In this document: piece after piece, positions 27,801-42,049 of the stretch
How positions within the stretch are numbered: position 1 is the stretch's first letter
How the letters are laid out: every line of letters begins with the position of its first letter
Source of the DNA: Trichoplax sp. H2
Taxonomy: Eukaryota > Placozoa > Uniplacotomia > Trichoplacea
Length of the DNA stretch: 64,000 bases
Assembly (NCBI GenBank): GCA_003344405.1
Contig: NOWV01000144.1
Coordinates: 62,001 to 126,000, forward strand
Reading direction: 5' to 3'
Notes under the pieces: model-generated
Database searches by the model: none
Told to the model about the DNA's origin: nothing
What the model saw: only the letters and a program-made list of their open reading frames with translations
Program-made: the position numbers and the translations under genes

Positions 27801-30800
27801 AAAATCTTTAAGGTGTAGATTTTATTTTCAAAGGATGGGATCGCAATATATGTTCTTTTATTGATTATTTACATAAAGATGTATTATATAGAATTAACTA
27901 TTCAAATTTGATAACTTACCATCATCACACACTTCATGGCTACACTTTGGAGATCTGCAACTTTGTAGATTCTCTTTCTGGCACAGACATTGGTAGCCGC
28001 GTGGCTGATTTACGCATTTTTCATTTGCAGCACATGGATTTGCTTGGCAAGCATCTTCCTCTTCGAAAGGCGTTATACCATTGAGTGTATGATTATTACT
28101 AGTACAGTTGGCGTATTCGTTAGCGGTATTATCACAGTAACATTTAGCAACAGATAGATACTCTTCGGAAATAAATCCAGTTGTTCCATTCCTAGGCAGC
28201 CATCGCTGATTATATGAGTTTTTGTTATTAGAGGTAGTTTGCTGTACATAACAAATTGTTCCTAGAGGGCAAGCGCGATCACATCTGCTATCTTCAGTGG
28301 ATGATATATTCAACCGCGTAAATTCGTTTAATCGATCGATCTTATTATTAATAACATATTTAACATATTTCGAGTTGATAACTTGTGTTTGAGCAAGGTT
28401 AGTAACCATAACAATAGCTTCAAGAAATTGGAATTCTTGTGTTTGAATCGAGCGTTTTTGTCTATTCTCACTTTCAGTCGATTGGCTATTTTGTAATCCA
28501 ATAATAAGTACCCGTAATTGTGGGAAAATCATTTGCAGACCATCTTTTAAAACTTGTAATTCACCACTTTGCAAAAACTGGGCTATTGATGTCGATCGAA
28601 TTCGAAGCGCAACACTATTTTCCAATGCCTGGATTGAAATTACATTAATTGTAATATCTAACGAAGTTTTGCCTATTTGATAAGGACTGATCATTTTTAT
28701 ATTAAATCGATATCTGCCTGTCGGTAACGGTTGAATGATACTAATATTTCCGTAATAACGATCGATTACTATAGCAGAAAGTACGCTAGTGTTCTGTCCC
28801 AGATACTCTAGTTCATATTGCAATCGAGAAAACCAGCTTGGATTATCCACTCTAACTCGGCCAATTGGACCTAGCTGAGCTGACAATTGACTGCTTGCAA
28901 TATTTGNNNNNNNNNNNNNNNNNNNNAGAATATATAGTGCAAGCTACAATATAACGACTTATTTTAGACTGATTTCAAGTATAAGCTCAATTATGAAGAT
29001 TAAAAATTATTTTTGAATGTAGAGCAAAAGAATATATAGTGCAAGCTACAATATAACGACTTATTTTAGACTGATTTCAAGTATAAGCTCAATTATGAAG
29101 ATTAAAAATTATTTTTGAATGTAGAGCAAAAGAATATATAGTGCAAGCTACAATATAACGACTTATTTTAGACTGATTTCAAGTATAAGCTCAATTATGA
29201 AGATTAAAAATTATTTTTGAATGTAGAGCAAAAGAATATATAGTGCAAGCTACAATATAACGACTTATTTTAGACTGATTTCAAGTATAAGCTCAATTAT
29301 GAAGATTAAAAATTATTTTTGAATGTAGAGCAAAAGAATATATAGTGCAAGCTACAATATAACGACTTATTTTAGACTGATTTCAAGTATAAGCTCAATT
29401 ATGAAGATTAAAAATTATTTTTGAATGTAGAGCAAAAGAATATATAATGGAAGCTACAATATAACTGCTTCTTGCAGATTGATTTCAAGGAGAAGTTGTG
29501 TTATTGGNNNNNNNNNNNNNNNNNNNNCGGTTGAATGATACTAATATTTCCGTAATAACGATCGATTACTATAGCAGAAAGTACGCTAGTGTTCTGTCCC
29601 AGATACTCTAGTTCATATTGCAATCGAGAAAACCAGCTTGGATTATCCACTCTAACTCGGCCAATTGGACCAAGCTGAGCTGACAATTGACTGCTTGCAA
29701 TATTTGTTGAAATTGGCCTAGCTTGTGCTACTAACTCATCGTTATATCTGACATAAATGAAGATTTCTACGTTAGTAACGAAAGCTTTTGTTAACGTATG
29801 GTAAACATCAACCAAAAGCAATGTATGATTATGCTCTGGCTTAATCGTATCAGCCAATGTTAATAATCCTGTGGTATTGCCAAGTTGAAAAATTGTCGTT
29901 GCATTTAGCATTTGATAATAGATATGGTTAATTTGGAAGTCAAGATTGCTAGCTTTGACAGTTAATACTTCTGTCCCAACAGGAGTGCCTATATGAACGG
30001 TTGCGGTAAACCTTTTCGGTTCAAAGACTGCGCCAACTTCGTCGATTATAACCTGTAAAGCTGTTGTAGATGCTAACGACGGTGAACCATCATCTTTTGC
30101 TTGAATTGTTAAATAATATCTCTTTCGATAGTACTTATCCAACGCTCGAGCTAACGTTATAATACCTGTATTAGAATCCATATTAAAGTAATCTTGATTT
30201 GGAGTAAGAATTGAGTAACGTATGTTGGCATTTTCACGGCTATCGCGATCATATGCGACAAGGCGAACAATTGGTGTACCAGCTGATGTTAATTTATGCA
30301 TTTTGACAATATAGGATGATCGGGAAAATTGCGGCCGGTTATCATTTTTATCTTTGATATGAATTAATAACGTCGCAGTATCATACAACATTTCATCATC
30401 CTCATAATAACATTTAATCGTTACATTGTAATCTCGTACTTTTTCATAATCTAAATGTTGCTGTAATGTAACATTTCCAGTCTTTTCATCTATATGAAAG
30501 ACGTTACCCTTCTGCAGTGGTTGCTGTTGAATAATGGTATACATAATCGGTCCATAATGATAATGTTGATTGTATCCTGGATTAGCTTTTACATTAGCAA
30601 TCCATGTACCAGGCAGTGCATCTTCAGAAACAATACCCATGTAATAATCTAGTTCAAATTGAGGCAATAAAGATTGAATGTTGAACACTGATACAATAAT
30701 TTTTGTCGTTGCCGACATTTTAGGCTCACCATGATCACTAGCAATAGCAAGCAACGTATAATTATAGGATGGGCGTTCCATTAACGATTTTCCAAGATAC

Positions 30801-33800
30801 AATTGACCTGTTAGGCTATCTAACACAAATGTTCCATTTACAGAATCAATCAGTCCGTAAGTTAAATTACCAGCTTGACCTTCATCATTATCAATAGCCA
30901 TAATCTGTAATAACAAATGATTGATAGGGGCGTAGCTTTTAAGAGTGGCCTGATATTTTGTCGCTATAAACCTAGGTGGTTTATTGTCAATATTACTAAA
31001 CTGAACATGCAATTGTATATGACATGAAGGCGGGTTATGTGAAGGGCTTTTAGTGGCTATAATAATCAAATCATAATTTGGTTGATATCGTTGAAATTCA
31101 GTTAATGTTCTAATTTGGCCACGATGAGGATCAATTCGAAACGCTTTACTACCACCATATATTGTGTAAGTATAATTACTGTAATATTGTCGTTGTATAT
31201 CCTGAGGCTGGATCGTAAGTATGAGTGTTCCCACAGCAATATGATAAGGTAACGTCATCTTAATGTTAGCTCGTCGGCACGATGGCATATAAGATGTGAT
31301 ATCTACAGCAGTGATATTAACTTGTGTTGATGTCCAATGGCGACCACTAGATGCAATCACCTTTAATTGGTAATCCAACTGAACTGTACGATCAATTTTC
31401 TTCTTCAAAGTCAACAGGCCAGATTTCTCATCTAACTGAAAGTATCTTTTTCGATCCCCTTGTATAATATAATAGTTAACTTGATGGCGTTGGTATAAAT
31501 CATTATCGATTACTTGTAATTGCAATAAGCTAGACCCTATTGTTGCATCTTCTCGAACTTCAACTCGATAACTAGGCTGGCTAAACTGTATCGGTGAATC
31601 GTCTACATCAGCAATATCAATAGTAACTATCACATAGGATGATCGCTGTATTATCGGGCCATGATCTAGTGCTTCTATTCTTAACTCATAACGTGATTGT
31701 TGTTCACGATCAAATTGTCCTTCAGTAGTTATCCAACCATTCTGCGGATCGATAAAAAATCGACGATATTGACTTATGTCTGATGTTGGAGGAGAAAACT
31801 GGTAATGAAATGTTGCATTATCACCTAAATCTGCGTCAGAAGCCTTAACTTGAATCACTCGATAACGGAGTGGGACATCTTCTGCCATGCATATGACATA
31901 GGAACGGCTTGTAAACTGGGGTGCATTATCATTACTATCTAAGACGGTAATTTTAATTTCAGTTAATGCCGGTACTTGACGTGATGCCCATGCTTCAGCA
32001 TATAAATTGTAAGTTTGCACTATCTCACGATCTAATAGCGTCTCAGTAACCAATTGCCCAGTTGTGCTGATTAATGTAAAATTTTGCAGGCTATTAGTTG
32101 ATAACCAATTTCCGTTGGCTAAATTATACGACAAAATACGACTGCTATCGTTGCTAAATTGCGCTTTTAATTGGGTTATAACCGTTTTCACTGATGTTTC
32201 CTCACTAATTCTATACTCATACGATGCATGCTGAAATTCAGGTTTCATCTGGCTTGGATCATACATCGAGATCGACACTTGTGTTGTTGAATATAATCTT
32301 GTATCAGCAATATCTGTTGCCCGTACAACAAAATCGAAACTCATAATAGAATTAATATTGCCTAATGTCCTGATAATGCCGGAACGTCGACCGATGGTGA
32401 AAAAGTCTTTAGCACTAGAGGTGTCGATTCGGTATCGAATCATTGCATTATTGTCAATATCACGATCTAAGGCTTTAACAGTGACGACTTTAGCACCAGT
32501 ACCATTGCCAACTGGTAATAAACCTTGGAAACGCCGCAATAAAAATAATGGTCGATTATCATTTTCATCCAAAACAGTAATTTCAACTTCCGTCCATGCG
32601 ATACGACAGCTAGACGTTTTAGCATATAAAGCAAATTGAATTCGTTGCTGCAACGGAAGTTCTCGATCAAAAATTTTTCGACTTCTTAACTGTCCGTTCA
32701 GTCGATTAATAGTAATCAATTCCCTTGCATAGTCGTCCAAAATGTAATAGTACTCTATATCAATGGACTGATTATATTGATTGGTGACCATGACAGTTGT
32801 AATCAACGTATCACTGGGTAGATTTTCTCCAATTGAACCTCGATATAGATTTTGCGAAAATATAGGCTGAAGATCCTCAGCTCTTTGTAGGACGCGAACG
32901 ATTACCCTAGTTTGGCCAATTAAACGACCATCTGTAGCTGCTATAATTAAAGTATACGTTGGGAGTGGGGGTCGATGATGCTCTAATGAGCGATTTAGCC
33001 AAATTACACCGGTTAATGGATCCAAACGAAACGTTGAATTAAAGTTGCCATATTGAATAGAATAGGTAATTTGCCTATTCTCGTCTTCATCGAAAGCTTG
33101 AACACATAATATAAATTGTCCAATATTAGCTTTAATATCAACTTGACTGGTGTAGACGACTTGCTCAAATTGTGGAGCTTCATCATCGGTATTTAAAATA
33201 TGAACCAGAACTAAAGTAGTATCAGAAAGCCGCTGAGATTGACCGAAATCCCGGGCGATAATTTCAAACTCGTATTCTTTCTTCCGTTCATAATCTAAAG
33301 GTCCTGCTACTTTTATAATACCAGTCAGTGGATCGACTTCAAATGGCAATCGAGAAGTTAATACTTGCTGATCTTGTAATGATGATGCAGACGATACAAG
33401 TGAATAGGTTATATTCCCATTTTGGCCGTCGTCTGCATCAATTGCCGTTACGCGTAAAACAATTACCCCAATAGGTAACGATTCATTAATGGAAATCTCA
33501 TATACTTTATGCAGAAAAATTGGAGCATGATCATTGATATCAATAACATGTAGATCGAGTGTGGTAACCGTCGTTAATTGAGTTACTGGATCATTAGCTT
33601 GAATGAATAAATTATATGTGGATTGTAATTCATAGTCAAGTTCATTTTTTAGAGTTACATGACCATCTGAATCAATACTTAACGGATTTAATTCATCAGT
33701 ATCTTCAAATGTATACGTTAAAGTATTGTTATTAATAGATTGAGCTCTTACGAGTTGTATTGTAGTACCAATAGCGGTATCTTCCCTGATATTAGCTGTG

Positions 33801-36800
33801 TAAGCTGGATATTCAAATAATGGCTGGGTGTTATTTGTTATTCGAAGGAGTAGCCGACTTGTTGAAAATAAATTAGTATTATTCTTATCTTGTACACGGA
33901 CTATCATCTGATACATAGGCAATGCTGAAGTAAGATCTCTTTGGATAGATAGAATTCCACTTTGAGAATCGAGATGAAAGAAGCCGTTATCATTACCAGA
34001 TACAATCGCTAAAGTTCTTTGCTTGTATTCAAACTGCTGATCAGGATCGAACGTTTCCAATCGAATTATTCGATATCCTACATTCCAGTATCGATAGATT
34101 ACTTGATAATAGGGTGATTTAAGGAACTGAGGAGAATTATCATTTTGATCTTCAATAGTAATATTGACAAATGTTTGTGCAGTTCGTGATGGAATGCGAT
34201 GATCCTTTGCTTGAATAACAACTACATAATAAGGAGTTTTTTCTCTATCGAATCGATATCCTACACTAGTTAAGACTCCACTCCATGGATCAAGTTGAAA
34301 TAATGGTGGCTCTTTGGCATTTAAAATTTTATATTCGACCCGATCTGTAACTTGTGTACCAATTGCTGTTACTCTAATTAATGATTGAATGGTAGTTTGG
34401 TTCTCCATAAGTTTTACTCTATACATTGATTGATGAAATCTTAATGTGGATTTTAAAGGTAAGACATGAATATATACTTTGCCCAAAGTACGATAGATTT
34501 GATCGTATGCTAGTATATCTAATTCATAAGTGCCACGACGTAATTGATTTTGGATTGCAACTTTAACATGTCCACTTTGAGCATTAATTTCAAAATTAGA
34601 ATGGTTACTTGTCATAATGGAATATCTTACAGGTTGAGCTCCATAACCATGAGATTGTGCGCTTACTCTGCCTACTGTTACACCTGCATAAGTTGGTGTG
34701 TATAACTGAAACTGATATGGATTATGTAAAAATACTGGAGGTTGATCATGAATATCGGTGATATGAATAATAACTTTAGCAGGTCTTCGGCTGTAATAGC
34801 GGACAGGTGTTCCATGATCATATGCCGTAATTAACAAGGTATAGCTTTTCTGATTTTCAAAATTAATTCGTTGACGCGTTTGAATAGTTCCATCATCGTT
34901 AATTCGAAATGGAGAGTGATCTAATGGATAAACAATCTTATAGCTAACATTTCCATTTTGTCCAAAATCATCATCAGTAGCTACGACATGTAACGGTCTC
35001 GATGTAGGATTCATTGCAATTGATGTTGAAGGTTTAAAGGGATAAACTAAACTCCCTAGTGGCACTTCTTCTTGAATTACTCCCACAAAATAACTTTGAT
35101 TAATAAAAACAGGATGGTGATTATTAATATCTTGCACATATATTTCAAGTATGCATTGATCCTGTAGTTGATTTATCCCTTGAGCAGCAATTCCTAATGT
35201 ATAGCGGTGCATCTTTCGTATATTCAATGGAACTGAAGTTCTAACAATTCCAGTTAATGGATCAATATGAAAAGGAATATCTTTAGTATTGATAGTTTGA
35301 TTTACAATTGAATAAGATATCAATTGTGGTTGAACAAGCGATAGCTGAGTTACGTATGTATTAACTGGTTGCGCTTCTTTGACATAACTTGTATAATATC
35401 GCTGTTGAAATCGTGGTCGCACATGATTATGCGAGAGGATTGCCGGCGAAACAGTAACTTGAACAGTAATATTAATTTCAGAAAAGATTGATGCCATCAC
35501 AATAAAGCGATAATTTAAAATTGTTTCATTATTTCTAATAGTATTAAAAGCTGGTGCTTTATTTACATAAAGCATTCCAGTATTTTCATGGATACAAAAT
35601 GTTGAATCACTTTCATTATTAACAATTTGATATTTTATAGCAGGCGATGGTAATAACGAGTAATGAGAGGTCGAAGTAACTAATGCAACAACTTGTCCGA
35701 CCGGTAAACCAATCTTTGTTTCTTCAGGAACTTGAAATGTGTAGTGTGATTGAGCAAATTTTAAATAAGTTCCTTCTGAACTATTATCATGAACAAGTAT
35801 CAATATTCGTGTAGCATCTTCATGCTGTGGTTGGCCATTATCGGAAGCTATAACAGTAAATGTAAATTGTTGCTGTTGTTGATAAGGCAAGATTTGTTTC
35901 ATTAATATTACTCGACCAGTATCTTTCTCGATATTAAAATACTCTCGAATAACATCAGGTGTATGATCATCCAGTGAATAAGTTACTTTCTCCGTTAGAT
36001 CTTTATCAATAGCTCTCAACATTAACACCGTAAAACCAATTGGTGTCGTGAGTGAAACAATTGCTTGATATTGACGCTGTAGAAATCGGGGCCAATAGTG
36101 ATTAACATTACGAACAAAAATTTCAATCGTACACTTGGCTACTTGGTAGCCATTTGTCGTTGATATATGCAATGTATATCGGCTTTGTTGATCATAATGA
36201 AGTGGATGAGCTAGGCGAATTAAACCAGTATCGGTGCTGATAATAAAAGTATAATTATCATTCCTTGCATGAATCCAATAATTTAATTGAGTTTTATTCG
36301 TAGAAGTTATTTTAGGATACCATACTACTGCCATAATTTGAAGATTTTCATTTAAAACGATGGGATAGTTATCACAGAAATGAGGTATTGGTGTTACCTC
36401 TGATGGACCAATACTTCTGACCCGTATAGTAGCAATACTCGATGGATTATTCCTAGCCGCCATAACAGGCGATAATGATTGTGTTATATTGGAGTATTTT
36501 TGTGCAGCAACTGTCAGTGTATACTGATTTTGTTGATTTAATGTCTCACTACATTGGATAATACCAGTATGTGATTCAATTGTAAATTTACTCGATTGAT
36601 CATCTAATAACGTGTAATAAAATCGTTGCTCAGGATTATACCGATTTAGTGCTAGTACACGCAACATAAAATTACTTAATCTTGTTAATGATTGGGCAAT
36701 AATATCAACCTTGTAATGATCTTGAGTAAAAGCGATGATTGCTTTTTGTTGACGAATTAAATGAATATGAATTCGCACACGAGTTTGCCATCGACCATCA

Positions 36801-39800
36801 CTGATAGAAATTATTAGCATAAAATCTTGGCCATTTTGACTTAGGCGAGGTGTTTTAGCAATGGTCAATCTACCAGTATTAACATTGAGGTAGAAGTATT
36901 GATTTTCATTTCCTTTTATAATATGAAATCGTAATTGACATAAAGATGACATCTTTCCAGGTGATTCTGCTAGGCAATCTTGATCGTCTGCTTGGATATG
37001 AATGATTTCAAATCCGACTGGAGAATTTTCTTCAATAGTTTGATGGTAAATGGCTTGCTTTGGTAATGGTGGATGATCATTGATATTGATAATATTCATA
37101 ATCACTAGCAGCTGATTCCATTGAAATGGTAAAGTTGTCTTATCGGTAACTTGGACAGTTAACCAAAGCTGATGATGTAGTTCATAATCTAATGATTTTA
37201 AGATAGTAATATTGCCATTGATTGAATTTATTTGAAAATACTCTAATCCATTACCATTGATAATTTGGTAGACATAATGATGGCGATCAGCATTTTCAAT
37301 CTTTTGAACTTGAAGATATCTGGTAATATCAGTAATAACTGTTCCTACAGTTGTATTTTCGAAAATATTGACTTGGATTTGCTCAGACAAAAATTGAGGC
37401 CGAATAGGCAAGCGTGGTACAACAGCAATATCAACATAACACCGGTCAACTTTGGGAAATAAACTGCGATCTTTAGCACGTAAAAGAAAGTGAAAATAGC
37501 GCCATAAAAATGATTGCTGTTGATATTCGTACGGCTGTGTTAATGATGATCCCAAGTAGATAGTTCCAGTCACACGATTGACAACCCATTTACGATGGCC
37601 TCCACGTGTTGGAGCATATCTTATAACACCATTTTCACCAAAATCCCCATCAGTAGCATGAATTCTAGTAATATAGCTGGCCAAAGGTATATCGTTAGGT
37701 AGCCAAACATAATAAGTGGATCGATCAAGTTGTGGCGTATAAAAATTAATGTTTGCAACGCGCATTATTCCCAAGTGTCGATAAGTTAAATATCCACCTT
37801 GGCTATTGTTTTGTAATAAAATAAGTAAATGAAACTGTTGTTGCAGATTAGTAGGTGTTTCGACTAATGCTTTTAATATACCACTTTTTCTATCCAATTG
37901 GAAATAATCTAAATAAGTCAATAGAGAATAAGAAATGTTGCCTTTTAAGCTGAAATAGGATGTGATATTTACAATTTTATGATCAATCGGTGTATAACTT
38001 GTTATTGGTATAAAAGGTATCATAGTTGAATTATATAGAATGGAATTATCATCTCCATTAGCTGGGGTAATTAATTGAATTTGCAACGTTGTTTGAGTAG
38101 AGCGGCGCTGCAAACCTGCATCATAAGCAGTAATAACCAATTGAAATGTCTTCCATGTTGTTTCATTTAAAGATTCTATCAATTTTAATTCTCCACTGAT
38201 ATAATCTAACGAAAAGAAGCCATGATGATTACCACTGGATAATACATACATCACTAACCCATCTAAGCCATCATCATCGTCTGTAGCATAAAAAGTATAA
38301 ATAGAACGTTTGGACGATGGTGGTGTATTTTTATTTAACTTTAGAATCAGTAAATTTTGACGATGCCGTCGAAATTGCGGCGTATATTGATTACTGTCAA
38401 TTTGATATGATGAAGATATACGTTGTATGGCACGAGTCGGTGATGGCAAGGTAGTATTATCGTCTAATTGGCATCCTAAAGTAATGATAACTTGTGATTG
38501 GTAATAATATGGATTACCTTGATCTAGAGCTCGGATAATTAATGGTATGCCATGTAACTGACGACAACGGATTTCATCAACTTGTTGATCTAGAGTTAAT
38601 AGGCCACTATGCTGACCAATAGTAAATGGAACAGATTGATTATTAACGATGGTATATAATATATCTTGCGTGGTATTCAAATAGGGTGGATGATAAACTT
38701 GAGCATGAATTTGAATAATTGGATGCTGATAACCAAATTGTTGTGTTGTTGTCAATGTCAGAACAGATGGTGGCAACGGTTTAAATTGTGGTATATAACG
38801 ATGAACTGGAATAACTTGAACGATAACGATTACCTGATAAATTTCATTAAAGCTACGATATCCCCATACATCTAATCGATAGCTTGATCGTTGTTGATAT
38901 GTTAATAAATTTTTCTTAGTAAAGAGAATTCCATGTTGTGAGGAAAGGGTAAATATACCTTCTTCATTACCATTTCGCATAGCATAGATAACACCTGTTT
39001 TATGACCAGTTGCAGCTAATCGACCAACTTCAATACCAGGTGGTGCACAATCCATAATCTGGAATTGATAGCTATCCCTTGAAAATATTCGCCTAACTTT
39101 GGGCGTAATCGATACAACAAAATTTAGTTGCGATGTTAATGCTGGTCGGCCATTATCAGTTGCAGTAACTCGTAAATAAAACTGATTAACATCCGATGTA
39201 GATGTTTGTTGTCCATCTTGTTCAAATGCTTGCTTTAAGACAACATAGTATTGATCGCGATTTTCTACCCGTTGCATAGTAAATAAATCACGATTATCGT
39301 TAATAACTTGAACTGCTACATTTAAAATTGTTCCATAACGACCATAATCACCATCACGAATGGATAACTTTGCAACACGTGTAGAACGAGATGCCGGTGT
39401 TGGCAATGGCCATATGGTTATAATTTCAATTTGCGGCGGATGATAACTTGTAACATTGATGACATCGATAGTGACTCGAGCTTGACTTCGATATGGTATT
39501 GGGCCGCGATCTTGTGCTTCCACTTGGAATTGAAATACTTGCCTAGCATATTTAATATTTAACGTTTGGACAACATAGACAAATCCAGTAATATAATTGA
39601 TTGCGAAATAAGCATTTTCCTCTACTAAACGATACATAATTTGCCCATTTAGACCATTATCTTGATCTATTGCTTTAACTTGAATTACTGGTGTACCTAC
39701 GGGTGTATTAGAATAAATTATACTTGTATATAATGATTGCTGAAATAGCGGAATATGGCGATTTCTTTCATCGACAATTTCAATTAAAATTTGACTATAA

Positions 39801-40333
39801 CCCAAATGGAAATGATTGCGCTGCTTACTATTACTATCATTATTAGCACTTTGATCCAATGCTATAAGAGTATATAGGTTGTGATGTGTTGATGATTTTA
39901 AATTAGCTTGATTGTTCGGCCTTGTTACGCTTGAGAATGGAGTAGCTGTGGACTCTTTTTCATAATGTTCTAACGATGATCGACTCTGAATTATAAGCTG
40001 ATTGAAATTATCGTTGATACAGCGTGTACTAACTTGCCATAATCCATCCACGTCATTTTCGAATTGATATTGAATTGGATTTTGTTGGCAATTTGGTCTA
40101 TAGATGCCAACACGTTGCATCATAAATTGAACAATACTTCCTATCGGTGTCATTCTATCAATTTTACCCTTATAATAAAAACTAGTAAATAATAACGAAT
40201 GATGAATTATTGTATCATTTTGATTATAAATAAATGATGGTAAATGATTTGATCGACATTGGTTGCCATAGACTATCAGACTACTTGCTGATACCAAGAG
40301 TATCGAGAATAACATCAACGCAGGCCTTGCCAT
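24813..40333 (-). CDS. FAT-like giant cadherin
   Basis: Cell-surface cadherin of the FAT family (tissue growth, planar polarity, adhesion). Exons: 40333-27920, 27599-27439 and 27254-24813. The first is interrupted by an assembly artefact; dropping 800 bp gives 11,614 coding bases ending in phase 1, exactly what exon 2 needs, and a total of about 4,738 residues. Order: signal peptide (MARPALMLFSILLVSASSL), about 32 cadherin repeats with .PxF....Y starts and DxNDN.P linkers, a post-cadherin region, a furin-type RQKR site (residues 3691-3694), one EGF plus a partial one, a laminin G domain split by intron 2, six EGFs (the last a DIDEC calcium-binding type), a TM segment at about 4302-4324, and a tail of about 414 residues rich in Ser. 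The tail ends SDV, a class I PDZ ligand pattern. The single laminin G resembles FAT1/2/3 more than FAT4, which has two. An in-frame stop lies just before the ATG. Confidence 0.93.
28907..28926. other. Assembly gap (20 N)
   Basis: Run of 20 N. The sequence to its right is not cadherin but a 102-bp tandem repeat. Confidence 0.99.
28927..29507. repeat. Misplaced 102-bp tandem repeat contig inside the cadherin gene
   Basis: Five identical 102-bp units start at 28927, 29029, 29131, 29233 and 29335, followed by a 71-bp diverged end unit (29437-29507). The last 173 bp equal 42486-42658 as far as I can read. Flanked by N gaps on both sides, it was probably dropped into the wrong scaffold gap. It interrupts an otherwise continuous coding exon. 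Confidence 0.9.
29508..29527. other. Assembly gap (20 N)
   Basis: Run of 20 N. The following 179 bp (29528-29706) repeat 28728-28906 with one difference, at 29672 (A) versus 28872 (T). The two are overlapping ends of the same locus that were not merged, possibly from two haplotypes. Confidence 0.99.
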
Positions 40334-41980
40334 TGTCTATCAACGGATATTAAATATATCGAGCAAAGATAAACTTATATTAGAAAAAATTTTAAAATTA
40401 AAAAGGATTAATCCAATAGAAAGGGATGCCCAATGAATCAATCATGAACAACGTATAAAATAGCAAATAAATGTTCAATAGCTCTACTATTGCAATCACT
40501 AAATAGTAACAAAGTGAAAATTTCAAATACCCAAGTCTATGTAAAAATTGTAAAGGGAAAATGAACAAAAATTGTACAATAAATGATTAACAGCAGTTAA
40601 AATGAACCCCAAAGGATTACTTTAAATAAGTAAAAATGAGTTGACAGTCAAAAAAATTAAAATAGGACAAAAAAACTGTTAGATTTAGAATAAAAATTAT
40701 GATAATAATAATAATTATGATGAAGAAAAAATTGATCCAGATGGAAATTAAATAGATAATACAATTTTAAAAATGTTATGGCCAGTCTAAGAATAGAATT
40801 GGATTAGGTAAATGAAGAAAGTAAATGGTATACTTCTAAGCTAATATTGAGGTAATCAATATCCTTGAAAAACTTCGATTGAATTATCCACTAAGGTAAA
40901 TTGAATTTGTATCAAAAAGCATTCAATTTTTGTAATTGAAACTTGAGATAGACTATCGGTAATATTAAATCCAAGTTGAAATCACCAATTCAGCTTGATT
41001 AAGGATAGAATACAATAGCGATAATCTGCGTAATATTCAAGTCAATATCCGTATTACTATTGTGGTAGTCCTTTCAATCTTTGTTTCAATTTCAATCTTC
41101 TGTAGTATTCCCAGCTTAATAAAGATATTCAATTTCGTCTTTATTATTTCCAATTCTAGACTTATACCACTCAACAAATTGGCTTATTTGTTAATTTAAG
41201 GATGGCGTTACCACAGTATATTCGATGTTGTAAAATTGGAAAATATTTTACTGGCTAAACTTGAGATAACACTAACCATCAACAATATATTAAATTTTCT
41301 TGTAAGAAAATGTGAAGCTGTTTCGAACGATGACGAAGGATACACAAGTATATACGGATATCAACTAGGCAAAAATGGAGAAGATAGCTTGGATAATAAC
41401 CAAGAAAAACTGGCCTCCTCTGGTCACAGATGTAACAAAGACAGTCGAAGTGAAAATGTGGATTAAACTACCGATTTAAGATGGTAGAACGAATCCCAAA
41501 GATTCAGCTTTAGATTAATATTGTGAATGACCAGAGTTTTAAATTTTCTTTTTCTCTTCAATCTGAGTACCAAGTTTATTTACGTGATTGAAAATCTTCT
41601 AGTAGCTCGACAATAATATACGACGACATAACGGAAGCCATTACTGGCTAGCCAAGCTACGGAAATTATCTTCTACCATATTGGGTATTGGCCGAGTGAT
41701 TAGACCTTTTTAAAATTTTCTTTATTTAATTTTATGATTTTTCCTTCCTGCATCGATGAAGAGAATAAATTGAAATAAGAACAAGTTGTAGATAATAAAA
41801 AGGGTTGAAGAATAAGCAATCTATTAACAGGATTTCCCTAATGAATTAGTTAAACCTTTACTGCATAAAAACAGTAACGATTTATTTATCTCCTTATGTA
41901 TATTTTGGACTAATTGAAGAATGCTTTATAGGAAAATTATCGAAGTTTTAAAAATTGAATTAAAAATCAAGAGGGCATAA
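40334..41980. other. Upstream region of the cadherin gene
   Basis: AT-rich sequence that should contain the promoter and 5' untranslated region of the cadherin gene. I see no definite core promoter. The open frame at 41236-41466 (plus) has no recognisable domain. Confidence 0.5.
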
Positions 41981-42049
41981 AATGAATGCTACGATATGGC
42001 TGCGCATTTTAGACTGATGAGAAGAATGCATTCTATTGAGGTTTAAATC

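Noticed and set aside
28927-29507. CRISPR-like array
   Set aside because: The units are direct 102-bp tandem copies without unique spacers, in an animal gene; this is a satellite-type repeat.
29528-29706. Genuine tandem duplication of a cadherin coding segment
   Set aside because: The copies abut N gaps, differ by one base, and enclose a repeat found elsewhere; collapsing them restores frame and splice phase. An assembly overlap explains this better.
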